Source of the DNA: Propionibacteriaceae bacterium UBA5174
GTDB taxonomy: Bacteria; Actinomycetota; Actinomycetes; Propionibacteriales; Propionibacteriaceae
DNA: 5,516 nucleotides
Direction of reading: 5' to 3'
Assembly: GCA_002413345.1 (NCBI GenBank)
Contig: DHWU01000051.1
Coordinates: forward strand, 16,742 to 22,257
In this document: piece by piece, positions 5,429 through 5,516 of the stretch
Layout of the letters: each line of letters opens with the position of its first letter
How positions within the stretch are numbered: position 1 is the stretch's first letter
Notes under the pieces: generated by a model
Database searches by the model: none
Told to the model about the DNA's origin: nothing
Seen by the model: the letters and a program-made list of their open reading frames with translations, nothing else
Position numbers and translations under genes: made by a program

Positions 5429-5516
5429 GTGTTTCGTGGAGGCGTGGAGCATCCATCCCGGATCGGTCTGAGAGCGTTTGAGGCTGAGCCGGACTGGTGC
5501 GCGGTCTGCGCTGAGG
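5429..5516 (+). CDS. Possible start of a gene running off the right edge
   Basis: AGGGGAG (5418-5424) lies 4 nt before a GTG at 5429, and the frame stays open for 29 codons to the window end (MFRGGVEHPSRIGLRAF, then EAEPDWCAVCAE). I recognise no family. It is not the start of Obg, the GTPase often encoded after rpmA. The Cys-x-x-Cys near the edge could be half of a metal site, or chance. No promoter was clear. The stretch is too short for coding statistics, so it is tentative. Confidence 0.25.
   Translation, partial: MFRGGVEHPSRIGLRAFEAEPDWCAVCAE

Overview
This is a GC-rich chromosomal window with a clear actinobacterial character. The visible RNase E/G C-terminus, a glutamine-dependent NAD+ synthetase whose catalytic residues carry the same numbers as in the Mycobacterium tuberculosis enzyme, and the L21/L27 sequences all fit Actinomycetota. 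The short L21 start (Met-Tyr-Ala-Ile-Val) would suit Propionibacteriales or relatives, but that placement is a guess from protein flavour only. Everything that can be named is core housekeeping or repair. I see no transposase, integrase, phage gene, CRISPR array, tRNA or rRNA.

Layout: (1) positions 3-590, + strand: the 3' end of rne, cut by the left edge, with a disordered tail ending in four 27-nt tandem repeats; a hairpin terminator follows at 631-678. (2) 729-2768, - strand: nadE, complete, 679 residues. (3) 2856-3524, + strand: a small serine alpha/beta hydrolase, divergent from nadE. (4) 3521-4030, - strand: ogt, an O6-alkylguanine-DNA alkyltransferase, convergent with the hydrolase so that both stop codons share one TTAA. 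(5) 4043-4440: non-coding; it holds a good rplU promoter (4299-4328) and a leader of about 105 nt that can fold into two hairpins. (6) 4441-5023, + strand: rplU-rpmA (L21-L27), ended by a very strong intrinsic terminator. (7) 5111-5335, - strand: a 74-residue protein with two predicted membrane segments and no recognised family. (8) 5429-5516, + strand: a possible gene start running off the right edge.

How they relate: rne, rplU and rpmA are commonly neighbours in actinobacteria. Here nadE, the hydrolase and ogt lie between rne and rplU, and the terminator plus the small membrane gene separate rpmA from whatever follows; obgE, often next, is not in the window. rplU-rpmA is the only evident operon. 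The other genes alternate in strand and are probably expressed individually. I found no clearly new multi-gene system. The items most worth following are the structured rplU leader, the unknown two-TM protein and the rne tail repeat.
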